Of a stretch of 7,971 nucleotides of DNA, positions 1 through 6,188 are shown in pieces. Both the position numbers and the translations under genes were made by a program. How positions within the stretch are numbered: position 1 is the first letter of the stretch; the number at the start of each line of letters is the position of its first letter. Source of the DNA: JBAYJY01 sp041664945. Its GTDB lineage: Bacteria; UBP15; UBA6099. The stretch is taken from NCBI GenBank assembly GCA_041664945.1, contig JBAYJY010000203.1, positions 1-7,971 of the forward strand. Direction: 5' to 3'. A model generated the notes under the pieces. That model was not told where the DNA came from, searched no databases, and saw only the letters and a list, made by a program, of their open reading frames with translations.

Positions 1-884
1 CCAATCCGACCAATAAACTCCAAGTAGAAAACAACGCCGCCAGCGGCAACAGCGCGTACTTCTACACCAGCAACGCGGCCAACGCTACCGGCCAGACGGT
101 TTACGCGGTCAACGACGGAGACGGCGCTTCACGCGCGGGGCGCTTCGTAAACACTAACCCTACAAACACTTCCTGCTCTCTGTGGGCGAATAACACCGGG
201 GGCGGCGAAGCCCTGTGCGGATCAATTTCAAACGCCACTAACAGCAGCAATGCTATTTCCATATCGACTAACGGCGACGGCAAAGCCGCAACATTCTCTT
301 TGACTAAAGCAACCAATGCCAATGACGCTGTTTACATTTCCCACGACGGCTCCGGCACCGCCACTACTGCCGCTCTTGAAGTTGTAACCACTAACACAGC
401 CCATGGCATCTACTCACACATTACCGGAACAGCCGGCCGGGCCGGGAAGTTCGTTAATGAAACCCCGGCAAACGAAAACGATGTCGTCTATATAGAAACC
501 GCAGCCAACACCGGCAACACCACAACCGGCCGCCTCATAGACACCAACAAGGGCGCCTACCTCACAAACACGGGCATTTGGACCGACGCTTCTTCCCGCA
601 AATACAAAAAAGACATCACTCCTCTCTCAAAAGATGATATTCGCAACATGCTCGACGTGGTGAAAGATATCGAGGTTGTTAGGTACCGCTACAACAGTGA
701 AAATCCGGACCAGAAAATGACCCTCGGTGTCATCGCCGAGGATGCGCCGGACGTAATGACCGACGATACCAAAACAGGCGTGCAGCCGGTCAAGGCTGTC
801 GGGATGCTCATCGCCGCAATGCAGGCGCAGCAGGAACTTATTGAAAAGCTTCAAAAGGAAATAGATGACCTGAAAACGAAATGA
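1..884 (+). CDS. Surface/fibre-like repeat protein with C-terminal S74 (endosialidase-type) intramolecular chaperone domain, 5' partial
   Basis: The frame is open from base 3 with no stop before the TGA at 882-884, giving 293 visible residues; the true start lies left of the window. Visible residues 6-185 are Gly/Asn/Thr/Ala-rich and form about seven degenerate 25-residue repeats, as expected of a beta-helical or stacked-beta stalk. From residue 194 the protein reads WTDASSRKYKKDI, the typical start of the Peptidase_S74 domain of phage tail spikes and bacterial tail-fiber-domain proteins, in which Ser and a following Lys (here Ser197/198 and Lys200, 202 or 203) drive self-cleavage after trimer folding. 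The domain continues with GVIAEDAP, the motif following the first strand, and ends in an amphipathic coiled coil (AAMQAQQELIEKLQKEIDDL), as family members do. The likely product is a trimeric extracellular fibre or adhesin. No phage genes adjoin it, so a cellular surface protein is more likely than a tail fibre. Ligand and anchor are unknown. Confidence 0.82.
   Translation, partial: NPTNKLQVENNAASGNSAYFYTSNAANATGQTVYAVNDGDGASRAGRFVNTNPTNTSCSLWANNTGGGEALCGSISNATNSSNAISISTNGDGKAATFSLTKATNANDAVYISHDGSGTATTAALEVVTTNTAHGIYSHITGTAGRAGKFVNETPANENDVVYIETAANTGNTTTGRLIDTNKGAYLTNTGIWTDASSRKYKKDITPLSKDDIRNMLDVVKDIEVVRYRYNSENPDQKMTLGVIAEDAPDVMTDDTKTGVQPVKAVGMLIAAMQAQQELIEKLQKEIDDLKTK
18..557 (+). repeat. 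About seven degenerate 25-residue protein repeats in the S74 protein stalk
   Basis: After translation, the segment splits into consecutive units of 24-27 residues. Six begin with a hydrophobic/aromatic pair (VYAVNDGDG, LWANNTGGG, ISISTNGDG, VYISHDGSG, IYSHITGTAG, VYIETAANTG), followed by a Gly-rich turn, a small-residue strand such as RAGRF, KAATF or RAGKF, and an Asn/Thr-rich linker. The leftmost unit (LQVENNAASG...) is more diverged. The repeat is visible at protein level; the DNA copies are diverged, so this is not a recent tandem duplication. The pattern fits one strand-turn-strand layer per unit in a trimeric fibre, which is inference. Confidence 0.65.
591..881 (+). other. S74 intramolecular chaperone domain with probable self-cleavage site
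   Basis: The domain starts at the SSR codons at 591-599 and runs to the end of the protein (97 residues). In characterised endosialidase and tail-spike relatives, cleavage occurs just before a conserved Ser, assisted by a Lys a few residues later, and releases the chaperone after it has trimerised the fibre. Both residue types are in place here (SSRKYKK). About 97 residues, with a coiled-coil end, is a normal to slightly short size for this domain. Whether this copy cleaves cannot be told from sequence. Confidence 0.7.
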
Positions 885-944
885 AATGAGTGATATTTTA
901 TTGCGTCAGCTATTATTGAAAACTTATTATTTAGGGAGCAATCT

Positions 945-3020
945 GTGAAAATCAGGATAATGTGCATGCTGGTTGCGATCATTGCGGCGGCGTCCTGCGC
1001 TTGCCTCGCCGGCACGAACAAAACCGGCGGGAATTATGAGGCGCTGCAGGACGTTATCAACGCGCGTGGCGGCAGCAGCTCCGGCGGCGATTACTACGCG
1101 CTTTCCTCTATCGGCCAGAGGTCCAGCAACCGGCTGGCAACAGGCGGCGATTTCTCATGCGTGAGCGGCTTGCTCGGCTCCGTCGACACTACAGCGCCCA
1201 CTGTCGCCGTCACTAACCCCACAGCGGGACAGTCAACCAACGGCTCCGTCTCACTCGTCGGTACGGCGTTCGACCAGAACAATGTCCAATGGACTCTCTA
1301 CGTCGGCCCGGGCGCAAGCCCCTCCTCATGGTCGCAGGTCGCCACCGGCTCCGGCAATAATGCCGACTCCTTTTCATTCGGCGCGTGGGATTCATCGAGA
1401 TTCTCGGGAAGCTACACCTACAAACTCGTCGCGGTTGACTCCCGCGGCAACACCGCGCAGGGAACTGTCACCTTCAATGTTGATTACACTCTCACCATAA
1501 CCGGCTCCGTTCCCGTCATGCAATGGGTATTCATGGGCCTGCCCGTAGCTCCTGCGGACACGAACCCGATTTCTATATTCGGCAACGGCGAATACAAGAT
1601 ATTCCGATGGAATCCCGAAGTCGCTCGCGACCAGTACACGGATCAATACAGATTCCCTTCGTCCATCGAACCCGGCTATGGGTTCTGGATCAAATCATAC
1701 GCCGGCGTTATGAACTATTCCTATAGCGCGGCAAGAACGCGCACAAGCGAACAGTACGCCCTGCCCATCAAATCCGGCTGGAACCAGATCAGTTCCCCTT
1801 ACGACGTGCCGTTCAACTGGAGTTCCGTCCAGGTTCGCAAAGACGGCTCCACATACGATCTTGCGACAGCTATGAGCTTGGGACTGATTCATTCGTCGTT
1901 TTACTCTTATGACCCGGCCGGCGGCTCGTGGGTTCCCAGCGACACAGGAGCCGCAATCGCCCCACAGACTGGTTACTACGTCCGCGCGTATGACAACGTC
2001 GACCTCATGTTCGACCAGAGCGCTCGGGTTTTATCCCGCATCATCAGACCCGCCGAGGACTACCGCGCTAAAATATCCGTTTCCGTCAACGGCCGCAATG
2101 ACATCTACAACTATTTCGGCGCCGCCAACACCGCGTCCTCCGATTTCGACACTCTCGACTCCGAAGAACCTCCGCAATCCATGAACGACATCGAAGACGG
2201 GAAATTTGTTTCGCTCTATTTTCCGAAAACTGAATGGCAGAAAAACGCGGGGAAATATTCCGCCGACTTCAGGCTGACAGGCAAAGCCGGCCAGACCGAA
2301 TCGTGGGACTTCGTTGTCGAGACAAACGAAACCGGCAAAACAGCAACTTTAAACTGGGACAGCGCCGCCCTGCCCTCTGACCGATACTCTTTCACGCTCG
2401 TCGACCTCGCAAGCGGCGCGCAAATCAACATGGCCGGACAAAACAGTTATACATACGCAGTCTCCGGCGCCCCCGTTTCGACTGCGCGGTTCAGAATACA
2501 AGTCGTCAGACTGTCGGTCAACGCCGCCGTTGTGAAATACACTCTCAAACCCGGATGGAACCTCGTCTCGGCGCCCATCGACACGGAAGTGACCTCAGCG
2601 CTCGAACAACTCGGCGACGACCTTAAGATACTCGACATTTTCCAGTATTTTGACGGCAGATTCTATCCGGCTGAAAAAGCCGACATACAGGCGGGGCTTG
2701 GATATTGGATGTACGTCGCCGAAAGCGCTGAAATCGATATCGAGGGCGTCCCCGTCGGACCGGAAGTCCGCGTCCCGCTCAAATCCGGCTGGAACCTTAT
2801 CGGCAACCCCTTCGAAACCGAACTTCCTTGGGGCGACAACATTTCATTTTCATGCAACGGCTCGAACTACACGCTTTCCGGCGCCGTGTCGGCGTCGATG
2901 ACAAACGGCGCCATCTTCGAATTCACCGGCGAGGCTTATCAGCCTTCCGTCTCGCTTCTGCCTTGGAAAGGGTACTTCTTAAAAACAAGCCAGGATTGCG
3001 AACTGGTTCTGAAGCGGTAG
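945..3020 (+). CDS. Secreted multidomain beta protein with four 'GWNL' modules and an Ig-like domain (691 aa)
   Basis: It starts at GTG 945, six bases after AGGGAG (933-938), and encodes a signal peptide (KIR, then a hydrophobic run, likely cleavage near CLA/G at 22-23). Residues 30-77 carry a motif known from many bacterial exported proteins: NYEALQDVINARGGSSSGGDYYALSSIGQ, here split as NYEALQDVINA and RGGSSSGGDYYALSSIGQ, then a Gly-rich SGLLG end. Residues 84-180 look like a bacterial Ig-like domain (APTVAVTNP start, VAVDSRGNTAQGTV end). Four related modules follow at about 190-262, 271-358, 528-602 and 606-688; each opens with a strand like LKSGWNLIGNPF and closes with a GYGFWIKS or KGYFLKT strand. 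A separate beta-sandwich-like segment (about 370-525) lies between the second and third. No LPXTG, PEP-CTERM or obvious sorting tail is seen. It lies 60 bp after the S74 gene and may be cotranscribed. The function is unknown; an extracellular or envelope-associated binding role is inference. Confidence 0.85.
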   Translation: MKIRIMCMLVAIIAAASCACLAGTNKTGGNYEALQDVINARGGSSSGGDYYALSSIGQRSSNRLATGGDFSCVSGLLGSVDTTAPTVAVTNPTAGQSTNGSVSLVGTAFDQNNVQWTLYVGPGASPSSWSQVATGSGNNADSFSFGAWDSSRFSGSYTYKLVAVDSRGNTAQGTVTFNVDYTLTITGSVPVMQWVFMGLPVAPADTNPISIFGNGEYKIFRWNPEVARDQYTDQYRFPSSIEPGYGFWIKSYAGVMNYSYSAARTRTSEQYALPIKSGWNQISSPYDVPFNWSSVQVRKDGSTYDLATAMSLGLIHSSFYSYDPAGGSWVPSDTGAAIAPQTGYYVRAYDNVDLMFDQSARVLSRIIRPAEDYRAKISVSVNGRNDIYNYFGAANTASSDFDTLDSEEPPQSMNDIEDGKFVSLYFPKTEWQKNAGKYSADFRLTGKAGQTESWDFVVETNETGKTATLNWDSAALPSDRYSFTLVDLASGAQINMAGQNSYTYAVSGAPVSTARFRIQVVRLSVNAAVVKYTLKPGWNLVSAPIDTEVTSALEQLGDDLKILDIFQYFDGRFYPAEKADIQAGLGYWMYVAESAEIDIEGVPVGPEVRVPLKSGWNLIGNPFETELPWGDNISFSCNGSNYTLSGAVSASMTNGAIFEFTGEAYQPSVSLLPWKGYFLKTSQDCELVLKR

Positions 3021-3058
3021 ATTCCTACTTCTCTTTTGTTGCGTAAAAGCTTTTGTTC

Positions 3059-4363
3059 TCACTCGAACCGCGCGGGTTGGCCGGTTGATTCGAGAACGTT
3101 AAGCCAAAGCGGACCATCCGGGTCGATCATATTGCGTTTCATCGTCGCCATGGCGATCGGCACATGCGTGAACACATGATTCCACTGCCCGACGACCATG
3201 CCAGACTTCCCGGCCATCGCCGCGTGAACGGCGTTCTGCGCCAGTTGCATGCAATACACGCTGTCCGACGGATTCGCCGGCACGCTCCGGATTATATAAC
3301 TCGGGTCAATATATTTAATATTCGATTCCATTCCGATCCCTTTGAAATAATCGCCCAGCTTATCGACAAGGAAATGTCCGATATCGCCGAGCTTAATATT
3401 TCCGGATGCGTCGGTCGCTCTGTTCTGAACATCGCTCATCATGATGTCCTGACCCGCGCCTTCTGCGACAAGTATAAAGGCGTGATTTCGTGATTTCAGG
3501 CGTTCCTCGACGTATTTGTACAACCCGTTCGGCCCTCCGAGTTTGAACGGAACTTCAGGTATCAGCACAATGTTCACATCATTCATCGCAAGTGCCGCAT
3601 TCGCGGTTATGAAACCCGACTCCCTGCCCATCAGTTTCACGATGACGATTCCGTTCGGCGCTCCGGTCGCTTCCTCGTGAGCGCCTTTCGTGGCGTCCGC
3701 CGCCGCGCTGAACGCAGTCTCGAACCCGAATGATTTCTCTATGAAGCAAAGATCGTTGTCGATCGTTTTCGGTATGCCGACAGTTGCGATCTTCAGTCCG
3801 CGCTTCTTCAGTTCATTATGAAGGGCGAGCGCGCCGCGTTGCGTGCCGTCCCCGCCTATCGTGAATAATATATTCATATTCATGCGCTCGAGCGTGTCCG
3901 CCATGACGCTCGTTTCCTGCGGCCCGCGCGAAGACGATAAAATGCTGCCGCCTTCCTTCTGGATGTCCTCGACAACCTTCGGCGTCAGCTCCATCGGCTT
4001 GTGCGCATACTTCGGCGCGAGCCCCTGATAGCCGTACCTGAAACCGAGAATGTTCTCGACGCCGTAAACGTATCGCAGAGACATGACAATTCCGCGTATA
4101 ACATCGTTGATGCCTGGACAAAGGCCGCCGCAGGTGACTATCCCCGCGCGGCATTTCGACGCGTCGAAATATATTTTGCGCCTCGGGCCTGCGACCTCGA
4201 GCGACAGCGGATCGCCTTTCAGCTTCTTGTACTTGTTGTATGAATCAAGCTTGATGTCGTATAGTATCCGCTCGGAATCGTCCACAAAGTGCTTGCTCCG
4301 CACCGGGGCGTCAACCGTGCACTTGCCGAGGTTCTCTATCTCAAAATTGATTTTGGGTTCCAT
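3059..4363 (-). CDS. 6-phosphofructokinase, group III / 'clade X'-like, probably ATP-dependent (434 aa)
   Basis: This enzyme phosphorylates fructose 6-phosphate to fructose 1,6-bisphosphate in cytosolic glycolysis. Family motifs appear in order: GGLCPGIN (79-86, phosphate-donor loop), GGDGT (170-174), PKTIDND (198-204, catalytic Asp202), MGRESGF (245-251, substrate binding), PEVPF (269-273) and YIIRS (356-360). Gly173 aligns with E. coli Gly104, which favours ATP, while Lys199 replaces E. coli Gly124. The Gly/Lys pair is typical of plant-type and related bacterial enzymes that use ATP; PPi enzymes normally have Asp at the first site. A roughly 70-residue extension precedes the core, and 434 residues is normal for this group but longer than the 320-residue E. 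coli PfkA. The start ATG at 4361-4363 follows GAGGAGA with a 5-base spacer. The gene ends 38 bp from the end of the convergent secreted-protein gene. Assignment to the family is near certain; donor specificity is inferred from two residues. Confidence 0.93.
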   Translation of the reverse strand: MEPKINFEIENLGKCTVDAPVRSKHFVDDSERILYDIKLDSYNKYKKLKGDPLSLEVAGPRRKIYFDASKCRAGIVTCGGLCPGINDVIRGIVMSLRYVYGVENILGFRYGYQGLAPKYAHKPMELTPKVVEDIQKEGGSILSSSRGPQETSVMADTLERMNMNILFTIGGDGTQRGALALHNELKKRGLKIATVGIPKTIDNDLCFIEKSFGFETAFSAAADATKGAHEEATGAPNGIVIVKLMGRESGFITANAALAMNDVNIVLIPEVPFKLGGPNGLYKYVEERLKSRNHAFILVAEGAGQDIMMSDVQNRATDASGNIKLGDIGHFLVDKLGDYFKGIGMESNIKYIDPSYIIRSVPANPSDSVYCMQLAQNAVHAAMAGKSGMVVGQWNHVFTHVPIAMATMKRNMIDPDGPLWLNVLESTGQPARFE

Positions 4364-4433
4364 TTATATCTCCTCTTGTCGTTTCGCGCGGCCTGTGCGT
4401 CCAGTCCAGCGCAATGAACAGAATCAGGCGAAC

Positions 4434-4449
4434 AAAAACAATTATACCA
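4434..4449 (-). promoter_or_regulatory. Candidate extended -10 promoter for the phosphofructokinase gene
   Basis: Read on the minus strand, bases 4449-4441 give TGGTATAAT, an exact extended -10 element (TGnTATAAT), with expected initiation near 4434 and a leader of about 70 bases before the ATG at 4363. No good -35 is seen at 16-18 bp (GGAAAC-like sequences only), but extended -10 promoters can work without one. The call rests on motif match and position alone. Confidence 0.45.
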
Positions 4450-4471
4450 TACACTTCGCCTTCGTTTCCAT

Positions 4472-4501
4472 TTGCCTGAACTGTATATTTTATGGTAGAT
4501 T
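4472..4501 (+). promoter_or_regulatory. Candidate sigma70-type promoter for the D-lyxose isomerase gene
   Basis: TTGCCT (4472-4477, 4/6 to TTGACA) lies 18 bp before TAGATT (4496-4501, 4/6 to TATAAT), which is preceded by TGG as in an extended -10. Initiation would fall near 4508, leaving a leader of about 23 bases that contains the GAGGTG ribosome-binding site. The match is moderate and unsupported by any other evidence. Confidence 0.35.
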
Positions 4502-4530
4502 TATGGCTAATGTGAATTGAGGTGTCTTTA

Positions 4531-5211
4531 ATGAAACGTTCCGAAATAAATCAGATAATAAAAAACGCGGTCGAATTCCTTGATGAAATGAATTTCATGC
4601 TGCCTCCCTTCGCGCACTGGACGCCCGAACAATGGGCTGCCGCCGGACCCGAATTCGACGGGATTCGCGATAACCAGCTCGGCTGGGACATAACCAATTT
4701 CGGGGGAGACGACTTCCTCAAGCTCGGCCTCACAATCTTTACTTTGCGCAACGGCAACTACGCCGACCCGGACGCCGGAAAGCCTTACGCGGAAAAAGTC
4801 CTCATCGTTGAAGAGGAACAGATAACCCCGATGCACTTCCACCGCTCGAAGATGGAGGACATCATCAATCGCGGAGGCGGAACCCTGATAATGCAGGTTT
4901 TTAACTCAACGCCTGACGGTAAGCTCGCCGACACGCCGGTGACCGCCGGAATCGACGGCGAAAAACGAACAGTCCCTGCGGGGTCGCTGATTAAACTCGT
5001 CGCCGGAGAGAGCATAACCGTCGCTCCCCTGCTCTATCATAAATTTTGGGCGGAGAAAAACGCGGGCAAACTGCTTGTCGGCGAGGTGTCATCCGTCAAC
5101 GACGACAAATCGGACAACTTCTTTCTCGACGAAATCGGCCGATTCCCCATAATCGAGGACGACGAACCGCCGTTCCGATTGCTTATGACCGAGTATCCGA
5201 AAAGCAAATGA
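4531..5211 (+). CDS. D-lyxose ketol-isomerase (D-lyxose/D-mannose isomerase family, 226 aa)
   Basis: Enzymes of this family interconvert D-lyxose with D-xylulose, and D-mannose with D-fructose, in a metal-dependent cytosolic cupin fold. The N-terminus MKRSEINQII, the LPPFAHWTPEQW segment (24-35), LGWDITNFGGDDF (50-62) and TLRNG (71-75) are characteristic of the enterobacterial-type enzyme of about 227 residues, so the length is complete. Cupin metal ligands are visible as H102, H104 and E109 (TPMHFHRSKMED) and H170 (LLYHKFWAE); Lys107 sits where the family has a catalytic-site Lys. An upstream in-frame GTG at 4522 would add three residues, but it lies inside the Shine-Dalgarno GAGGTG (4519-4524), which is 6 bases from ATG 4531, so the ATG is chosen. 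The gene is divergent from the phosphofructokinase gene and apparently monocistronic. No sugar kinase or transporter is next to it, so the natural substrate (lyxose, mannose or other) is unresolved. Confidence 0.9.
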   Translation: MKRSEINQIIKNAVEFLDEMNFMLPPFAHWTPEQWAAAGPEFDGIRDNQLGWDITNFGGDDFLKLGLTIFTLRNGNYADPDAGKPYAEKVLIVEEEQITPMHFHRSKMEDIINRGGGTLIMQVFNSTPDGKLADTPVTAGIDGEKRTVPAGSLIKLVAGESITVAPLLYHKFWAEKNAGKLLVGEVSSVNDDKSDNFFLDEIGRFPIIEDDEPPFRLLMTEYPKSK

Positions 5212-5217
5212 TATAGA

Positions 5218-5236
5218 GAATATCGAATATCTAACA
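5218..5236. repeat. Left arm of outer 19-bp inverted repeat
   Basis: The arm starts with the heptamer GAATATC twice in tandem, then TAACA. It matches the reverse complement of 5621-5639 at 18 of 19 positions, with the single mismatch at position 15 (T against G). The left arm begins 7 bases after the isomerase stop codon. Confidence 0.8.
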
Positions 5237-5314
5237 ATATATTTTCCTGATTATGCCTGAAACTTTGTTGATTTCCGGAGCGAATCCTTTAATCTCTGAA
5301 ATACGATTACTTAT

Positions 5315-5349
5315 GGGTGCCATGCACAAAACGCTTTCTTTTGTGCATG
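5315..5349 (+). repeat. REP-like palindromic element, copy 1 (plus orientation)
   Basis: A head, GGGTGCCATGCA (5315-5326), leads into a perfect 11-bp stem: CATGCACAAAA (5321-5331), a 7-base loop, then TTTTGTGCATG (5339-5349). The GGG-head plus hairpin layout resembles REP sequences acted on by REP-associated tyrosine transposases. No T-run follows on the plus strand, so an intrinsic terminator is not supported. Confidence 0.7.
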
Positions 5350-5436
5350 AAGAGACAACTCTCAGTTGGATTTCTTCTTTGTAAGCTGTTGTCCATCGTT
5401 AAAAGATGGGTAATTATGAACGAAAAAGCCCCGGCA

Positions 5437-5469
5437 CATGCACAAAGAAAATAGCTTTGCATGGCGCCC
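5437..5469 (-). repeat. REP-like palindromic element, copy 2 (minus orientation)
   Basis: Read on the minus strand it begins GGGCGCCATGCA, matching copy 1 at 11 of 12 bases, and ends CTTTGTGCATG like copy 1 apart from one T. Its own stem is imperfect (CATGCAAAG against CTTTGTGCATG, two unpaired bases). It is inverted relative to copy 1, so the two form a 155-bp BIME- or MITE-like unit (5315-5469). Confidence 0.65.
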
Positions 5470-5620
5470 GATTGTGATGGCTGCTAAAGTTAGAAAAATA
5501 ACTATCTGTAATTCGGTGTTAATCTGGTAAATTTTTAATTATGTAGTTCTCTTTGAGCGGGATAGATCGGGCGCATTTCAATCCCTGTTCTTTTCTTTCC
5601 TTCATCATTCTGCGGTTTCT

Positions 5621-5639
5621 TGTTCGATATTCGATATTC
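5621..5639. repeat. Right arm of outer 19-bp inverted repeat
   Basis: TGTTC followed by two tandem GATATTC heptamers is the inverted partner of 5218-5236 (18/19). The arm lies 17 bases beyond the end of the flavin reductase gene. The left and right arms span 422 bp, nearly the whole spacer. Confidence 0.8.
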
Positions 5640-5656
5640 GCTTTTATTAACGTTTC

Positions 5657-6115
5657 TTATCCGCCGTATATATGATCGAGATCGGCGGCGATCATCGGTT
5701 CCGTGTTTCCAATCATCTTCTCGCCGGTGACTTCTCCGACAAATATCGTGTGATCGCCCGCCTCAATCTCATTAACAAGCGTGCATTCCACATAGCCGAC
5801 ACAGTCCTTAAGACACGGCGCGCCGTTCGAAGCAGCCGCCACCGGAACGCCGCCTATCGTATCGGGCGTAATTTCCTTATTCCCCTTGAAACATCCGACG
5901 ATATCCTTCTGATCCCTGCGCAGCACGTTGATCGTGAACTTGCCTCCGAAATGCACGAGATCGTGCGTGAAACGCGTTTTCTTCACCGCTGCCATCAGCA
6001 TCGGCGGCTCGAAAGACACCTGCGTTACCCATGAGACAATCATTCCGTTCTTAACATCGTCGGTGACGACGCCTAATACATAGATGCCGGTCGTGAATTT
6101 CCTCAAAACTTCCAT
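5657..6115 (-). CDS. Flavin reductase-like FMN-binding domain protein (152 aa)
   Basis: The protein matches the flavin reductase-like, split-barrel FMN-binding family, closest in appearance to the short flavoredoxin/rubredoxin-associated branch. Visible marks are the N-terminal strand FTTGIYVLGVVT (7-18), NGMIVSWVTQVSFEPP (23-38, FMN-phosphate side in relatives), KFTINVL (59-65), the Cys-containing CLKDCVGYVECTL region (101-113) and GDHTIFVGEV (120-129), ending in a short H-I-Y-GG tail. Such proteins bind FMN and pass electrons between NAD(P)H or small redox proteins and a partner. There is no rubredoxin or diiron partner in the window. ATG 6115 follows a weak AGGCGG; 152 residues is normal for the short branch. 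It is third in a same-strand row after the peptidase and lactonase genes, 73 bp downstream of the latter, and may be cotranscribed. The physiological partner is unknown. Confidence 0.85.
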   Translation of the reverse strand: MEVLRKFTTGIYVLGVVTDDVKNGMIVSWVTQVSFEPPMLMAAVKKTRFTHDLVHFGGKFTINVLRRDQKDIVGCFKGNKEITPDTIGGVPVAAASNGAPCLKDCVGYVECTLVNEIEAGDHTIFVGEVTGEKMIGNTEPMIAADLDHIYGG

Positions 6116-6188
6116 GATGCCGCCTGCTTTCTCAATTTTAATCTACATAGATAAACACAATGGGCTGAAAAATGTTTCGTCATTTTGC

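Larger units (their letters stand above)
5212..5656. other. 445-bp gene-free spacer with nested inverted repeats
   Basis: This AT-rich spacer lies between the end of the isomerase gene and the end of the minus-strand flavin reductase gene, so it is a convergent 3'-3' region and needs no promoter. I see no ORF with a credible ribosome-binding site, no tRNA and no riboswitch I can recognise. It holds an outer 19-bp inverted repeat, an inner pair of palindromes in opposite orientation and a third 9-bp inverted pair. Its length and repeat content suggest an inserted short non-autonomous element or remnant. Confidence 0.7.

Noticed and set aside
1..884. Prophage tail-fibre locus
   Set aside because: The S74 domain is shared with phage tail spikes, but no integrase, lysis, tail or holin gene is in the window and the downstream genes are cellular.
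901..930. Promoter-like TTGCGT / TATTAT upstream of the secreted-protein gene
   Set aside because: The -35 matches only 3/6 and initiation would fall on the ribosome-binding site at 933-938, so a usable leader would be lost.
3021..3058. Possible bidirectional terminator between the convergent secreted-protein and phosphofructokinase genes (CTTTT...AAAAG and AAAAGCTTTT)
   Set aside because: The stems are only 5 bp of A/T-rich pairs with no GC-rich core; too weak to call.
3816..4154. Minus-strand 112-codon frame inside the phosphofructokinase gene
   Set aside because: Overlaps the conserved kinase core in another frame, Arg-rich, no ribosome-binding site.
5313..5384. Small ORF of 23 codons starting at the ATG in the first palindrome
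   Set aside because: No ribosome-binding site, it overlaps the hairpin repeat, and the peptide resembles nothing I recognise.
5421..5463. Minus-strand intrinsic terminator for the flavin reductase operon (palindrome copy 2 followed by GGGGCTTTTTCG)
   Set aside because: It lies about 200 bases beyond the stop codon, and the T-run is separated from the hairpin by ten or more bases, so the geometry is poor.
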